64,000 bases of DNA from Trochalopteron elliotii (lineage: Eukaryota; Chordata; Aves; Passeriformes; Leiothrichidae): assembly GCA_024734555.1 (NCBI GenBank), contig JANPWX010019090.1, forward strand, positions 262,722-326,721, given 5' to 3'. Shown piece by piece: positions 25,721-39,720 of the stretch; the stretch's first letter is position 1; each line of letters opens with the position of its first letter. A program made the translations under genes and the position numbers. Under the pieces are notes generated by a model. The model saw only the letters and a program-made list of their open reading frames with translations, was not told the DNA's origin and did no database searches.

Positions 25721-27006
25721 GGTGAGCACAGAGGGACTGAGGGAGCAGAGGCCCCATCACTGGTGACTTGACACCTTCCTTGCATGTGGCAGAGTTGGGA
25801 TTCATCCTCCTGGTGTCTTTTTCTGCTCTGTCTTAGCAGTTGCAGCAAGTGAGGAGCTCTGCTTTCATCCCATTGGAAAAGAGGAGGGTGGAGAGCACTG
25901 CTGTGATTACAGCCCTTTCCACTTCTCCAGACCTCTGGAAATGAATCTTTATTAATGCTATTGTCATTTATAATGGATTCCTTTTCATTCCCATTACTAA
26001 AACAATTCTGGTGCCTGATCAGTCACATTATTGCCACTTATATTTGGAGCTAATTGATTCCCTGTGTTTATTTTCTCAGGTGCAGGAAAAGCATCACTCA
26101 TTGCCAAGCAGAAGCTGCCTCCACCCTCAGCCCTGCTCTTTCTCCATTGTGATGTGGTTTCTCCTCTCTTTTCCTGATCACTTAGGGGCAAATGAAGACA
26201 TCCATCTCAAGAGTAATGAAACACTGTCCTCTGCACACCCCTGAGGGGCTGGTAAGAAGAGACATGGGGAGGTGGCATTTTTTCTGTACTGACAGCAGGG
26301 TCCTCTGAGGTCTGTCAGTACCAGCTCAAAGAACACAGGAGAAGCAGAAATCCACCCTGGTTCGTGGGCAAGCATTAATTAGCCCATAGCAGATGCACTG
26401 ACACTTTCTGTTCTTTGCTTCAAAAGTCATCATTTCCAAATGCAGGAGGAAACTGAAGACAGGTCAGAGAGGTTGCCCCCAAGCAGCCAACCTTGCAAAT
26501 AGTGATTTATTTTGGCAGGGAAAAGGAGGAAGAATGGATTTTACTCTTGGATGTCTGTGTTTAAGAAGAGGATTTGATTTCCTTGTAGCTCTCCCTTATG
26601 TTTCTGGATTTTTAAAACACTTATAAAAGAATAGCTATCTAGAACAACAACAAAATGAGTGCCTTTTAACTTGTTTTCTATAGAAACAGGATTAGGATTC
26701 AGTGTCTTCTTTCAGCTGAAAGAGTCAAAAAGCCAGTGCCATGCTACAGCCTTGGAGGGAAAAAAGGCTGGAATCATATCCAAGTGTTTAATATTTATCA
26801 GATGATGGTTTCTTTTCTTGTTTGTTTCAAAGAATAGGACATAAATAAAAGGCAGGGCATGTTTCTTTTAAAATTTAAGGGACAAGTTGTTGAATTTTAC
26901 ATTTCTGTAGTAACATGCATTGGTAATGTGCACACAAGGAGCTTCAAAACAATTATAGCAATTCAACATTAGAGATCAAAAATAAAACAAAGGAGGGGAT
27001 TTGTAG
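25721..27006. other. unannotated sequence, no gene seen
   Basis: No domain-bearing frames or bounded repeats were recognised. Confidence 0.45.
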
Positions 27007-27011
27007 CAGTG

Positions 27012-27427
27012 TGTTTTTTGGATGGTGGAGCTGCTACCTATATCCCAATAAGCATCTCCTGTGGAAAAGCTATTTGGGAAGGATTCAGGCAAAGCAGTCA
27101 GGCCCACACATCCACACACACCACAGCTAGCTCAGCAAAGAGAGGCAAGAAGGGCCTTTGTATGATCAGTTCCAGCGAGGTTTATTCCTGGCACCGAAGG
27201 GAAATCAGGAACAAAGACCTTGCCATGTGCTGTGCACAGGCCTAAATAGGGGTCAGGAACCAATGGTCTGAGGGCACGGGGGCGGTACAAAGGGCAGGGC
27301 AAAGGGTCAGTGACCTATAGGGAAGATGGGGCTGGCCACCAGGGATACCACAACCAATGGGAAAGAAGGGAAAGAAAAAACCACAAGATTTAGGGGCATC
27401 AGGGGAGAACGAGACTGGGGTATTACA
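27012..27427 (-). mobile_element. solo LTR
   Basis: The element has ends TGTTTTTTGG and GGGGTATTACA, with direct repeats CAGTG(T) at 27007-27011 and 27428-27432. On the minus strand it begins TGTAATACCCCAG and contains AATAAA at about 27180-27185. The duplication is 5 bp if the LTR starts with TG (6 bp if the shared T is counted), so the class is undecided. No internal genes remain. Confidence 0.75.
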
Positions 27428-27432
27428 CAGTG

Positions 27433-29773
27433 TCACAAGGTACCATCGGGGAGGTCTTTTCTTTCAGCTTGAGTGGAAACTCTATGGTAGATCTTTCCAG
27501 GGCAGGACCCTGGGAATTCCCCTGAGGGGTTCAAGGGACTCCACAGGGATTCAAGCATGTAATTTGTTTATTGTTCATTTATCAGCCTCAACATGAATAT
27601 TTTCGTATCTGAGACCTAGACTTGGGGCTGTTACACCATGCAGTCATGGAGCTTTCCTTTGAAAAGGGCTGTTTACATTTAAAAAAAATAAACAATAACA
27701 ACAGCAGCATTCTTCTAAATGATCACAGCTGAAGCAAAGCAGTTTTATTTCCAGCAAAAGACATTTGTTAAGAGAATTAGTGGCTGTCTGAGGCATCAAG
27801 CTGTGTGAGATAATGAGATGGGTTATAAATAGTGTCATTAATTCACATGTCCTTCTAACACATGCCACTCCAGTTAATGTACAAATCCCAAATCTCTCAA
27901 TGCAAAATGCACTGACCCCCTCATTAAAGTATCTGATGGAGAAGCCCAGTTTGCATGTAGCTGCTGCCTGGTGCTCCAGATCAGGAATAGAGGGCAGTGA
28001 TTTGCTTCTCAGCTTAGAGGCAGAAGTATTCCTGTCACCAGAAAAGAAGGCTTTCCTTACATCTCATGCTGCCTTTTCCAAGTGTTGGAATGTGTTATGG
28101 GGCAGCACATCTCCCTGGGCCCTGCAAGAAGAGGCTGCCCTTACATGAGTGCTGGAATGCTCCTGCATCCTCTGAAACCTCTGCTTGTCTTGCAGCATCC
28201 CTTGAAATCTTGCTGTCAGGGCCCTAAAGTTAAATACACCTTCTTCAACCCTCTGGTTACCTCACTAGCAGCAACCTTTTTGACTAGGGAGTAGTCTATG
28301 CTGATGGCAGCTGGCACTTGTCTCTGAGGTCCTGCTGAACAGGGGCACTGCAGGCAATTCCTGCAGACTGGCCCCTTCCCTTGCAGGCAGCCTCCGAGGT
28401 TTCTCTCCTGTTGGAAAAGAAACACTCTTTATGGGGAGCAGAGATGGATTGCTTGCTGTTCCTAGGCCTCTACAGAAAGAGCCCGACATTATAAATCTTG
28501 CTCAGTGTGCACCATTACCAGTGAACAGTCTTATACCAGCAGGAAAGGCAAAACAGACCAAATTGTTTTTTCCTTTTTCACCATTTTTCTAATAGGCCTC
28601 TGAAGAATGAACATATTTCTGGAAAGTGCCTGGAGAGAGCAGTTATCTTCAACACATATGGAGCTTCCAGTTAATCCATTCTGCTTCACCTCTGGGATGT
28701 CAATGCCACAACCATATACAGATGGGGCAGCAGCCAAAGGAAAGTGCTGTGGCAACCCACAAACTGCATTTTGTTCTCTGTCAGCATCACATGTAGCCTG
28801 AGTAATATTTGTCCTGTTTCCGTTTTAAGAGATTGAATGCATTGGGTGTTTTCAGCAGGCGGGCAAACCACATCTCTGCAGTATCATGGCTTTTGGTGGT
28901 GACAGTTTCCATGGTGTTGGTGTTCCCTCAGTCTCAGAGTTAGCACAATTTAATTACCTCCAGAGATGGTGTTTAAATTGCCCATCTCATTAATAAATTT
29001 GACCCTGGTAATTATGGGCTTTTCTAAATAATCTAATAAGGACACTTTTGCTTTGATGAGGGGAGTTTAACTGTAAAAGCAAGATTTATAATGTGCTTAC
29101 AGGAACTGGGATCAACAGGAATGCCTTGCCTGGAGAGTGAAGGTTCTCTCTGCTCTGTACAGCCAAAGCCTAACTTCTAGATGGGCAAAGGAGCTACTGG
29201 TTTAAATGCATTAAAGTCATCAGGTCTCTGAAACACATCAACATTTGCTTGTGGAGAGACAGAAGGATCAAGTCTGTGTTGGAAGAGCTCCCTGCTCAGG
29301 GTTTGTAGGGGAAAATCTGCTGAGTCTTCTTGCCAAGCCAAAATGCAATGATGGTATCATGATATTGACTTACAAATCATGAGATATGTAGAAAGTAATA
29401 TAACTAGTGTTTTTTTGTTGGGTCTTTTTTTTCCTTTTAGGATTTAAGTCTTCAAATGCATATACTTAGGCTTTAGTCTGAGCCTTTTGGAGAAGCAAAG
29501 GAGATGCTAAGATTCTCCCTGTAATCACCTGCCTCTGGGATCTGCAGCTCTATAAATGGTACCAGGTATCAGAAGAGCTTTTGAAATCACAGGGGTTCAG
29601 AGCTGGCTTATCCATCTGCAGCAGGCAATGTGTTCCCTGCGATGACAGGGAAATGCTACTGGTGGTGTGCAAGAATATTCTGTGTAATTCCCAGTGCATG
29701 TATTCAAAAAGAAGAAGCCATAAATCCATGGCAAAAATGTGGAGAACAGGAATCCAAGTGACCTCCAGGACTA
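27433..29773. other. unannotated sequence, no gene seen
   Basis: No supported gene. The stretch at about 28910-29100 is AT-rich with several TAATTA-like words and could be a conserved non-coding element, but nothing here proves that. Confidence 0.4.
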
Positions 29774-29777
29774 GGAA

Positions 29778-30551
29778 TGTGAGAAATCAGGTTGTGATTC
29801 GAGTCAACAGAGACCATGGGATTATTATAAAGAAGAGTTTTAAATCAGCTAAGTAAGGCATGGAAGTGGGGTTTAACAAGGCAACTATATAACAGTAGGC
29901 TTTTAGCTAACAGTTTGTTTTAACAACAAAATTGTAATTGTTTGACTACCTTGTATAAGTTTTAAACTGTCCTTTGTACAAGTATAGAAGAATTTGTAAT
30001 CATTTAAAGGGGAACTGGGACTAACATAAACTGACAGGCTTTACAAAGATATTTTGAAAAATGCTGATTTTGAGGGTTTGTAACTGAGAGAGGGGCCTCA
30101 TGCAGACAGGTGTTGGGACCCTGCTAGCTTTGGGTTGTGTAATGACTGAAAAGAGGCTTGCAAAATGTATGCTGACTAACAAAATATATATGCTTGTTTA
30201 AACAAACTATATAACCAAAAATAATGCTAGTGGAAAAAGATATTTTAAAAGAAGAATGAGGGGGCTGAAGAGACATCAGAAGACCATCTTGGACCACCTC
30301 CCCAACAGATTTTCGAAAACTGCAACTGCTGATTATGAAGAAAAGCAAGCAGAAAATAACTAAAAACTTGGGGAAGTGAAGTGCCAAGAATGGTATAAGA
30401 AGACCACCGCTCGAGAGCTGAATTTGCGCATTGCTTGGGGCGGTGACCCCCGTGCACCCGGCGCTGTAATTGCTCACTCTTTTATTGAACAAATTAATAA
30501 ATTGGCTATATTGCTTGATGCATTGGCAAGTCTAGCTTTTCATTTATTACA
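29778..30551 (-). mobile_element. solo LTR, family X copy 2
   Basis: The left part (29778 to about 30112) is the reverse complement counterpart of 10833-11249: shared words include ACAGAGACCATGGGATTATT and AAGTGGGGTTTAACAAGGC. The right end, read on the minus strand, has TAGCCAATTTATTAA followed by AATAAAAGAG, matching the start of copy 1. A 4-bp repeat GGAA lies at 29774-29777 and 30552-30555, weak support for the boundaries. A TATA-like GGTTATATAG lies near 30210 on the minus strand, where copy 1 has its TATA box. The middle part is diverged. Confidence 0.6.
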
Positions 30552-30555
30552 GGAA

Positions 30556-33500
30556 GGACTCAGGGCAAATGGAGTGAAGAAGGAACTGGGGTGCGATTTT
30601 TTGGGTAGAGGAGCCAAAAATCAACCCAAGGCTCTAAAACCAGCTTTAAATTGCAAATAACCAATGTGTGAAACATCTACAGATGCTTCATTGTGTGAAA
30701 TTATGCTCATAATCTGTGCAAAAATAGCCTGGTTCTGCAATAAGATTCTGCTGGCTGGCCAGGGTTGGCTTCAATATCTGTGATGGAGTTCTTGTTGGAT
30801 TGCTGCAGTGCTGGGATGATGAGACTGTGTGTTGGCTGATTTTATTCCTGGTCTGACCTCAGCAGTTCCTCCATAGATTAGGTTAGACATTTATCTTTTC
30901 AGTGTTTACACTCTGGTCCTCAGGATAGTGCACTTTGCCTTGATGAGAGCCTTCGCTCTTATTGCTGTGAGAGCTGCCAGTCCTGGAAGTGGCATAAAAC
31001 ATATATAGCTTTTTCTGGAAGAAATTAAAAGTGGCTGTTTTATATTGGTAGATGTCACACCCCAACTGGCTTACAAATGTAACATTAATGCCTAAAAAGG
31101 TGATTATCACCTTTATAAATTGCTTAATATCATCATTTTAAAGGGAATTACTGACATCATATATTACATTCTTCCCCTACAGTAAATGGTCTCTCCCTGC
31201 TATATTTTATTACTTACTGTAAATTCATTCAAGCAGTATATTTTGCTTTCAGTAAGGTACCCTCAGTTACTTTTTCTGTCCAGGATAAATTGAGATAAAT
31301 TTTGCCTGAGCCTGGATTTTGCTCATGGCATCCATCTTTGCCCATGAAAAGTTACAGTTGAACAGGTGTTGAGGAATGATAATATTGTACTGCAGAAAGT
31401 CACAGCTCACCAGTCTGCAGCCAAGCTGCATACAGAGGCTGCATTGAAGCAGCCAGGAGTTTAATAGGAATTGAGAAACACAAAGAAATGTGATGTATTT
31501 TCTAATGTTTATTCTGATAAAGCAATAAGAACATTACAAGAAAATGTCACTAGCTATTTACCATGGCATTGCGAGATTACACAGTAGCATATCATCACCC
31601 CAGGCATCACAGCTTGTCACTAGTTTCCATGTTTGCCCTTGGAGGGTTAAGAATTTATTGCTAGAGTTATAAAAATGTTGGTAGAGTTGTAGAAATGTTG
31701 CTAGAGTTATAGAATACTTTTTGGAGGGAGCGGAAGAGATTTCAAATAAAAGATATCTCCATCCCTTTGTTGACAATTCCATGTTCCCAAGGCTTAGCAA
31801 ATCTCATAGCTATGACCACTGTGTTGTCAAATTGGATAAAAGCCTTCAGGCTGGCACTGATTGCCTTCCTGCAGAAGTTGTGGAGTCCCTGTGAAAACTG
31901 CTTGATTGAAAGCTCTGGTTTCACAGCTCTTACAGTGGGAATCAGATGTGACCTTGAGGTCAGTTGAGCTTTGCAGTGGCTCTGGGGAGACCTGCCTGTG
32001 GTAATGAAGTCTCCATATTTCCATGCCTTTTAAGAAGTCCTACTAGCTGCCCCCAGATGCAACATTTTTATGGGTCCATCTGGACTCTGGCTTGCACTTC
32101 CAGCTCTGGAAACCCCAGGATCAGTTCATGGCACAGTCCAGTATTTGTGTTGGGATGGATGTTGGCAGATACCCCATTGTGCAATGTCTTTTGTGGAAAG
32201 TCAGAGCAGTAGCTCAAACATAGAATACATATAGATGGAAAAATAACAATTTTTTGGGTCCTCCAGGTTATGGGGCTACCTGTGGCCATAGAATGGGTCA
32301 TCAGCACTCAACATCCCAAACACTTTTCCTGCAGCAGTGGAAGCATGAACAGCAGAACTGTTCTCTTCTGCTCCCCTCTGAAGAGTCATTGTTTGCTTCT
32401 CACTAACAACAAGTGTTTTATTTAAAGGTGTTTAAATATGAAAAACTCATTTCAGATTTGTATTATTAGAATTTTTAAGTGGACAAGGGTGCAATATTCT
32501 CATTACAAGGGAGAACGTCACATTTTAGCTCAAAGGGTGTTGTCAGTGCCGGGTTACAAAACACAGGTAATGAAATATGCAGACTTTTAAAAATGGCAGT
32601 GAAAGAAAGCCTGGCAGTGCTGCAAACCTCTCTTGTCAGCTCAAATGCATGTGGCAAGGGAAGGGAAACCTGGGAGCTTTGGCTTGTCCTGTAGCAGAGA
32701 GGTTCAAAACATTTTTGGGGATACCTCTCGGCTTTGCTGGAAATCCCATTCAAACCTGACTCTTTGAAGACAAGCAATGTGTTAAAACCTACTGAATTTC
32801 CAGTTTCCTCTGTGAGGGCTCACAATATGTTTTGCTCAGCAAATTTCCCTGATTTTCTTATGATACTGATGAAAGGGCAGGTGTGTATGCTAGAGGGAAC
32901 TGGAGCACTTGTGGAAGATGCCTGGGCTCTGCTAATCTGTCTCCGTTGACTCACCCTTGTAAAACCTCTGAAGTTTATTCTGCCTGCATATGTTGCTGAG
33001 AAGAGAGGAGCAATTCCTCTGGAGATTTTAGCATTCTGCAAGTAAAATAGAATGATTTTTACATCATGGGGCTGAGACTTGAAAGCCAGTTGGGATGGAT
33101 TTTGTTTGACTTCCTATTTAAATAGCTCATGCTGTTTGAATACTCATACTTGTCTTTTTATTATCCCACCCATGTTAGTGGTAAGTATGTCTATATTTTG
33201 TATCTTTGACAAAAAATAAGAAGGGGGCATGTAGGGATGCAAATAGGTATTAGTCCATGTCTGATGTAGAGAGAGTTGATGTTACAGCCTTCTAGCCCAA
33301 GCAGGGCATGAAAATCTCAGGTGCCACTGGGGTACTTTTCCATTCTTGCCACCCTTCCCACTGCTGATTTTTCCTGTGGTTGGTGCCTTTTGGGCTGTCA
33401 AGAGCACTGAGATCATCACTGCATTGTTGTTACCTTGCAATAACCCTGCACACATTGTAAGAGCTATGAAGGGCAAGGTCACCTCTGATACACACAAAGC

Positions 33501-35731
33501 CAATTAGGACTTACAGAGCACTAAATTCAAATTTCTTCAAGCCATTTCATTTTATTGATCAGACACATTTTTATTTCCAGATTGCTTGCTCTTGGGAACC
33601 ATCCAGGTTTCCTAGTGTGAAGGGCCGTATAAAATGTAACAATTCAGCACTCCCAGTGTGGCTGTCTGTGGATTTTGTTAACCTTTAAGCTACATTTAGG
33701 ATGCAAGACAGGACTTGAAGAGCACCATCATATATCTGATGCTCTTCTGAAAGAGTTCTCCAATTTGCATTTCCCTCATATCCTCCTTAAAATCAAAAGA
33801 CATCTGTCACCTCTCTTGGTTAAATCCTAGGATTTTCCTGGAAGGGAGATTCCCAGCATGTAAGAGAGTCCATCAATTCAGCCTGTGCATGGAACGATAC
33901 TTAACTAACTCTTCTGCCAAATTTTTTTGTCCAGGATGGTAAGTTTGTTCCTGTGGATAATGAGTCTCAGAACTGACAGGTGGCTCTTCAGGTGAGAAGC
34001 TGGAGCTCACCCTCACTTCAGAAAATTCTACACAGCTAAATACTGTCATTGCTTCTTTACCAGGGTTGTGAGTGTTGGCTCCAGGCACAGACAATTTTCA
34101 GAGTCTCTAGCATCAGCAACACAACTTTACTGCCAATTTAATGCCTTTTTGCACAGGAAAAATGTATTAATTTTGCCTCAACTGAATGAGAGACCTAACG
34201 TCTCAAGAAAGGAAATACAATCATTCTAGATCAATAGAGAGACATATACAGTAAACATTTTAGTATGTTGTACAGAGCCCTATATCTTATAAATGCAGAC
34301 ACTTAACTTATCATGTGCTTGAATTATAAGTGCATACACACAGTTCTTCAGTATCCACAAACTGCTTGAAGGGCACAGAGCTGAGCAGGTCTGCAGCCAC
34401 TGAAACTATATTTTCATGCGTTTCTCCTTTTTGGTGATATAAATTGGACTGAGAGTGACTCTGGGAAGAGCCATTGCCATTGTCCTGGACTGGGGCATAG
34501 TGGGGGGTGCAGGGCAGATAAACCTGTGCTGGTTCTGTGCAGGTCTGGCTTATGTTTAAAACCAATAGCAGCCATTCTCATTACCCTAAGTAACTCAGAA
34601 ATCCCTCTTACTCTGCTGATGGACACACAGGTTGCCAGGATATAGGGAATAGCAACAAAGATCTGTGACTGTAGAGTGACAGTTGGAGCATCTTCATGTG
34701 AGGGATCTCCAGAAATATCTGCAGAGCTGAGGCGGTTGAGCTCTGCAGTTGTTATCCTTACCAAGCCAGTGCTTTCAGGGCCAAGTAGTCCCATAGTTCC
34801 ATGGAATTCAGCTGATGGAAATCCATGCTGTCACACTTCATTAGAGGATGGCCATGGACAGGCATGGGGAGAAGAAGTTAGGCTGGTTGTGAATGCCTCA
34901 TTTCCTTGAGAAATCAGACAAAAAAATCCCCCCAGTACACAGACTGGGTGCAGCAGTTCTGAGTGTGTGGGAAGAGAACGACAGCCTGCCAAGCCCAACC
35001 AGAGCGGAACACTGAGAGCTACTGAGATTCAGAGCCTTTCCTCAGCAGCAGCCCAGCCTGAATCTTGTGGATTTCCAGGGTTTTTCTTTTAATTTTTCAG
35101 TTGTCATCTCCTACTTTGAGGTAGTTATGGCTGCTCAGCTCCCTTTTCCCAGCCCATGTGAGTTCATCCCAGGGAAGCACCAAGCCAGGAAGCTGCACAA
35201 AGCCACCCAGGTGCTCACAGGGCTGCTGGCCCTGGGCTGCCAGAGGCCATCTGCAGGGCCACGGGACACTTCTCCTCTGGAAAATGTACCACCAGTGCCT
35301 TGAATCTGATGTGAGATGTTGTGTTTCTGCATATCACAGGAACTGGATATTTAATTGTGTGGCAAGCTTCAAGTGACCACATTTACTAAGTGTTATTCTC
35401 CTGGTCTACAAGCCAAGGAGGAACTGATCTGAACGGATTTCTCCTTTCACTCACCTGAGGCTCTCATTCCTCTTTCAAACACCTTTTTAAATTCTTTTCA
35501 AGAAACAATACCTCTAAATAAGGTAATAGAGAATATATAATGACATATGAGAATATTTCTGTGGAATCCATCATAATCTGATGTTCCAAATTCACCTCTT
35601 TGCCTCAGATTCCCTTTGTTCTCCCACCAGCCTCCCTGTTTGTTCTTTTTTCCTTTTGATTGCCCACTTTCACATAATTTTGGCTTTCCTTCAGTATTTT
35701 AATGCAGTATCTATTCCTTGAATTTACTATA
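30556..35731. other. unannotated 5.2 kb, no gene seen
   Basis: Several minus-strand frames at 33873-34094, 34311-34565 and 34414-34794 read smoothly, but I recognise no family. They could be chance frames. A short tandem repeat at 31658-31717 is listed separately. Confidence 0.4.
31658..31717. repeat. 20-bp minisatellite, three units
   Basis: Three adjacent 20-base units of the form TTGCTAGAGTTATAAAAATG differ by a few bases each. No function is suggested. Confidence 0.75.
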
Positions 35732-35737
35732 GTTTGA

Positions 35738-36240
35738 TGCAGTGGTTTCCTTCTGGGGGGCTGCTACCGGCAGGCTGCTTACCCCAGACCAACTGCAGTA
35801 GTTCATGTGGGTCCCTCAGATCTGCTAGCTGGAAGCGTGGGTGAGGCTTTGGAGTGAAGAGCCGGCTTCTGCAGTGGGTTTGAAAGGTGTTTATTGTTGC
35901 AGCTCCACGTGCAAAAAGCAAGTCTCGGCCTGTCCTTCTCCCTTATGTACCCCAGGACATAGCCTGAGGCCACAGGAGAATTTGGGCCAATGGATGGGAA
36001 GGGGTTGGGAGGTTCTAGAGTGGTACACTTAGCAGGACAATTGAAGAGGGCAGGTGCTTGAGCACCTGGCCAAATGGGAGATGATTTCTCTTCAAGTTTC
36101 CAGGGTGATTGACAAGGGGCTCCCCTCTGGGAGATACCAAGGGGATCAGGGGATGGGTGAGAGGATTCGGGAAGGGACATACCAATACAGACAAATACAA
36201 ATACAATACAAATTCAAAACCTAAAATTCGCGTTGCTACA
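35738..36240 (-). mobile_element. solo LTR, class II ERV
   Basis: The 503-bp element has ends TGCAGTGG and TTGCTACA and a perfect 6-bp target duplication GTTTGA at 35732-35737 and 36241-36246. On the minus strand AATAAA lies at 35890-35895. The six-base duplication points to a class II integrase. No internal sequence is left. Confidence 0.88.
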
Positions 36241-36246
36241 GTTTGA

Positions 36247-37655
36247 CATGCTGTTTCATGAGTCACTCCTGCAGATATAGTTTGAAGCAGATTAAATCAC
36301 ACAAACTAGTTCTAACAGCTCCCTAAATCTAATTTGATTTTATGCTCTTTTTTCCTTTGATAAACCTTTGTGGATTTTTTCATCCACACACTCTCTGCAA
36401 AAAATGATGAAGTAAATGCATGTATTTTTTGCACATGGTGATGACTGTGTGCTGGGGGTGGAGGTGACCCACAACTTCCTCCCTTTTCTCTGTAAACAGG
36501 TGCTGAGAGAACCCCCCACAGAAAATCTGAATCATGTCTTCTTCCTCAGAACTCTTCTCTAACCCTTTTCTCCTCCAATTAATTTAACTTTATGACCCAA
36601 GGTGAGGAAATTCAGAGGTAGCAAACTGAGTATGCATTCCCATTTGCATCTTTTTACTGGAGAAATGCTGCTTGGCAGCAACACTGATTCCCAGCATTTT
36701 TGTGGCCAAAAATTACTTTTCCCCAGCTTTTTCTCCATCATGCTTTATTGAACTTGTTTGCTCTAATAGAGTGGGAATCATGCCGGTGCTTAGAGGAATC
36801 CATTCTCTCCAAGCAAGAGCTAAATTTTCCATACAGCTCCGCTTTGCTTTGGTGTTTAATCATCTTCAGAAATTGTTCCTAAACTTGTATGTGCTACTAA
36901 GAACATTAGTCTTTAAATAACATTGTGCTGTGGTGGTGTGAGATGATTAGATTGGCAAAGATTTCTGTTGTGGTGTCATCATAATTTTCATTAGTACAGT
37001 GAATTATAACAGCTTGTTCTCTGCTCAAATTGATGTGATTACTATTCTGAAACCCTGGCACATTTCACTAACACCTGACATCTGGAAGAGAAAGGTTGGA
37101 GGCAAAGCAAGCTCCCAAAGTTGCTGTGTGATGCACACTGATGGTCTCTTCATTTGTTCCAGCAGCTGCTGCAGCCAAGGATAATGGCCTTTGTTGATCA
37201 GCAGAGTTAATGCAATTCTTGTGATGATAAAACAAATAGCTCTTGTGATTAGTGATGGAAAATACCATTCAATGATGTGTTGTGCTGAATAGGCAGCAAC
37301 AGCAAACAGCAGCACATCCTTATTTAAACTAAGGTAATGTGTCAGAAGCAGGTGGATGAGTTGAAGAATTAAAAAGAAGAGAAAGCATGCATGGAGTATA
37401 CAAGTGTACATCAAATTGAGGGCCCGTATCAGAACAGAAATTGTTATAGCTTGTTAAATAGAAGATTGTTCTACCAGCAAAACTGTAAAAGAAAGCATTT
37501 CTAGCTCATCTAACAAGGGATGCCCTTGCATGATGGTGATCCCTGGCAGTCTGGTACTGCACAGGTGACATTGCTTCTGCAGGAGCTGCACAGATCACAC
37601 ATCTGCCTTGTGCCCAGCTGAAAAGGGGGGCACACAGGTACTTGCTCTTCTCTGG
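36247..37655. other. unannotated sequence, no gene seen
   Basis: A 129-codon minus-strand frame (37025-37414) contains a leucine/isoleucine-rich stretch but no recognisable family. Nothing else was supported. Confidence 0.4.
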
Positions 37656-37660
37656 TGAGT

Positions 37661-38408
37661 TGTCTTGGTTTGGAAAGACAGGTGTCTGCCAGGGAAAGCT
37701 GGAGCTTCCCTTGGAATGGAGAAGGTAAACACCCTCCTTCCAAATTATTATAATTTTGCAATTAAGGGGGCTTTCAGGCAAAAATATGGGAATAGGAATA
37801 ACAGTTCTTTACTAGGAATATTAAAAATACAAATGTAGTAGTGCAAAAAAAACAAGCAAACAAAAAAAAATCCTAGAAACTGAGAGCCAGAATACAACCT
37901 GACACCCTGTTGGTCAGGGTGTTGGTAGCAGTCCAAATAAGTCCTCCTGGAGTGACAGATGTGATTCTGTTGTAGTAGAGATGATCATGTAAGAAGGGTC
38001 CAGTGGTGGCAAGATGGGTCCAGTCTTCCTCTGGGAAATCCAGTGGAAAACAGGCTGTCCTGCAGTTCTGAATTGCAGGTTTTGATCTAGGTAGGAATGC
38101 TTGGCTCCTCCCACTGGATGGAGCATCTCACAAATGGATGATGTAATTTTATCAGCCATGTGGTGAGCCTTAATGGCCCATTAACAGAAGGTATCCCCCT
38201 GGAGGGGGGATGGGTCCTGGAAGAGATAAGGAACATTGCTCCACCTGGTTTTAACAGCTGGCCCATCAACAGAAGGCACACGCCCCCTCCCCCCCGCAGT
38301 TATGAGGAATGGGTTATACAAGAGATAAAGAAAAACACCTCCCCAACCAGTTTCAACAGATGGCAAAAAGAATACACATTTTTTGGTTACATATTGCAAC
38401 CCAAGACA
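37661..38408 (+). mobile_element. solo LTR, ERVL-like, family A copy 3
   Basis: The element begins TGTCTTGGTTTGGAAAGACAGG and ends TTGCAACCCAAGACA, so its ends are inverted repeats (TGTCTTGG / TGTCTTGGG). Flanks TGAGT (37656-37660) and TGGGT (38409-38413) agree at four of five bases. The first ~190 bases match the copies at 1109-2237 and 47519-48390 on the opposite strand, but the rest differs, so it is a related subfamily. Confidence 0.7.
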
Positions 38409-38413
38409 TGGGT

Positions 38414-39411
38414 ACAGCTCAGGTAGGTGTGATCTGAATGGGAACAGCCACCACTTCACCCCTGTTCTCCCTTTAGTGGAGGCCAGTGACAGTGTCAGAT
38501 CAGTTTTCTTTGCATCACCAGAGAAATTCCTTTCCTGCAGCATTAGGCCTCTCACCAGCAGCTCAAAATGCAGACCATTGGCAATGAGTTTTGGTGCAGA
38601 CATATTCCAGCACTCATGACTGGTGATGATTCTTTGCACAGTGATCTTGTTCCCTGCAAAGTCAGCAAGTCCCGCGTGCTGCCAGTTCCATGAGTGTCCA
38701 ACAGGAAAATCTGATTTGTACTTCTATCATTAAAATTCTATTTCCAGCCCTGAAAAATTATGCTGGGTGACAACAGGCAGCCCAGCTCCGTAAAACAGTG
38801 TAGACAAGACTATCACATAGCTGCCTTGGCAGAATAATCTACTCTGACACTGAGGAAACCACTACATGGGTACAACCGAGCCCTGACCCAGCCAGGGACA
38901 TACACGAGTGTGAAACATCAGCTCTGCCACCACAAGAGCCCTGGGTGTGCCACAGGTGACACCACAGCTGGGGACTTGCCCAGTGCCAGGAATCTCCAGG
39001 CAAAGCCAAAGCGCCTTCACCGACATTTGTGTGTGAGCCACAACTTTCTGAAGCAGAGGCCCAAGACACCAGAGGTGGGGTGTCCCCCATGGGCAGTGCC
39101 TGAGGCTGTTGGTTGCAGCTGTGCCTGTGTCAGGCTCCGGTACAGACACAGGGGGGCTGCAAAGGGCCTTGGCACTGGTTTTGCTCTTAGAAAAACCACA
39201 GGAACAGCAGCAACTCCACATCCAACTTTTCTTACAACAGAGTGAGGACTTTTGGCTGCCATTATCACAGATATTTTCTTGCAGTTGCATATTAAACTTT
39301 TAAGAAAGTAACCAAAACCTGTTAATCACTAGCATATTTCTCACTACTGTGCTGGCCAAGGATTACTTCAATACTTATTTTAATGTATTTCTCAGCTATG
39401 AACTATTGTTA
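38414..39411. other. unannotated sequence, no gene seen
   Basis: Overlapping frames around 38839-39290 have no domains. The block ends at the outer edge of ERV1. Confidence 0.4.
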
Positions 39412-39699
39412 TGTATTAGGGACTGCAAATAACAATATAAGACTCCAAATCTTCTTGGAGGGCATATAGCATTGTTTATTAGAAAGCAAACCTTTTTTAT
39501 ACACTGTTGCAACACAACTGGACTTGATCGGTCATTCAAACCAACACCTCTTCATAAACATCTTTGCAAATAAACAAGTTGGAAAAGCAGCAGGTGCAGA
39601 GATTAGAAATTGTTTGGAATGTCTTCTCACAGCTCCCTCAGAGCAATGCCTGGGAAAGTCTATCTGACTTTCTCTTCTGACCAGCTTTCAGCATCCACA
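39412..39699 (-). repeat. ERV1 3' LTR
   Basis: Read on the minus strand it starts TGTGGATGCTGAAAGC directly after the polypurine tract and ends CCCTAATACA. AATAAA lies at 39475-39480 (minus). It carries four bases (CTAT) missing from the 5' LTR. Confidence 0.88.
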
Positions 39700-39720
39700 A
39701 TTCCCCCTTTTTATTTTAAG
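39700..39720 (-). promoter_or_regulatory. ERV1 polypurine tract
   Basis: On the minus strand the A-rich run ends in AAAAAGGGGGAAT directly before the TGTGG start of the 3' LTR, the plus-strand primer position. Confidence 0.8.

Noticed and set aside
33873..34794. Three minus-strand frames that read smoothly and might be exons of a host gene
   Set aside because: I could not identify a family, frames differ, and splice signals that would join them are not convincing; a translated search would decide.
36999..37414. Hydrophobic minus-strand frame as a small membrane protein
   Set aside because: Single-frame hydrophobicity from AT-rich sequence, no start context or homology recognised.
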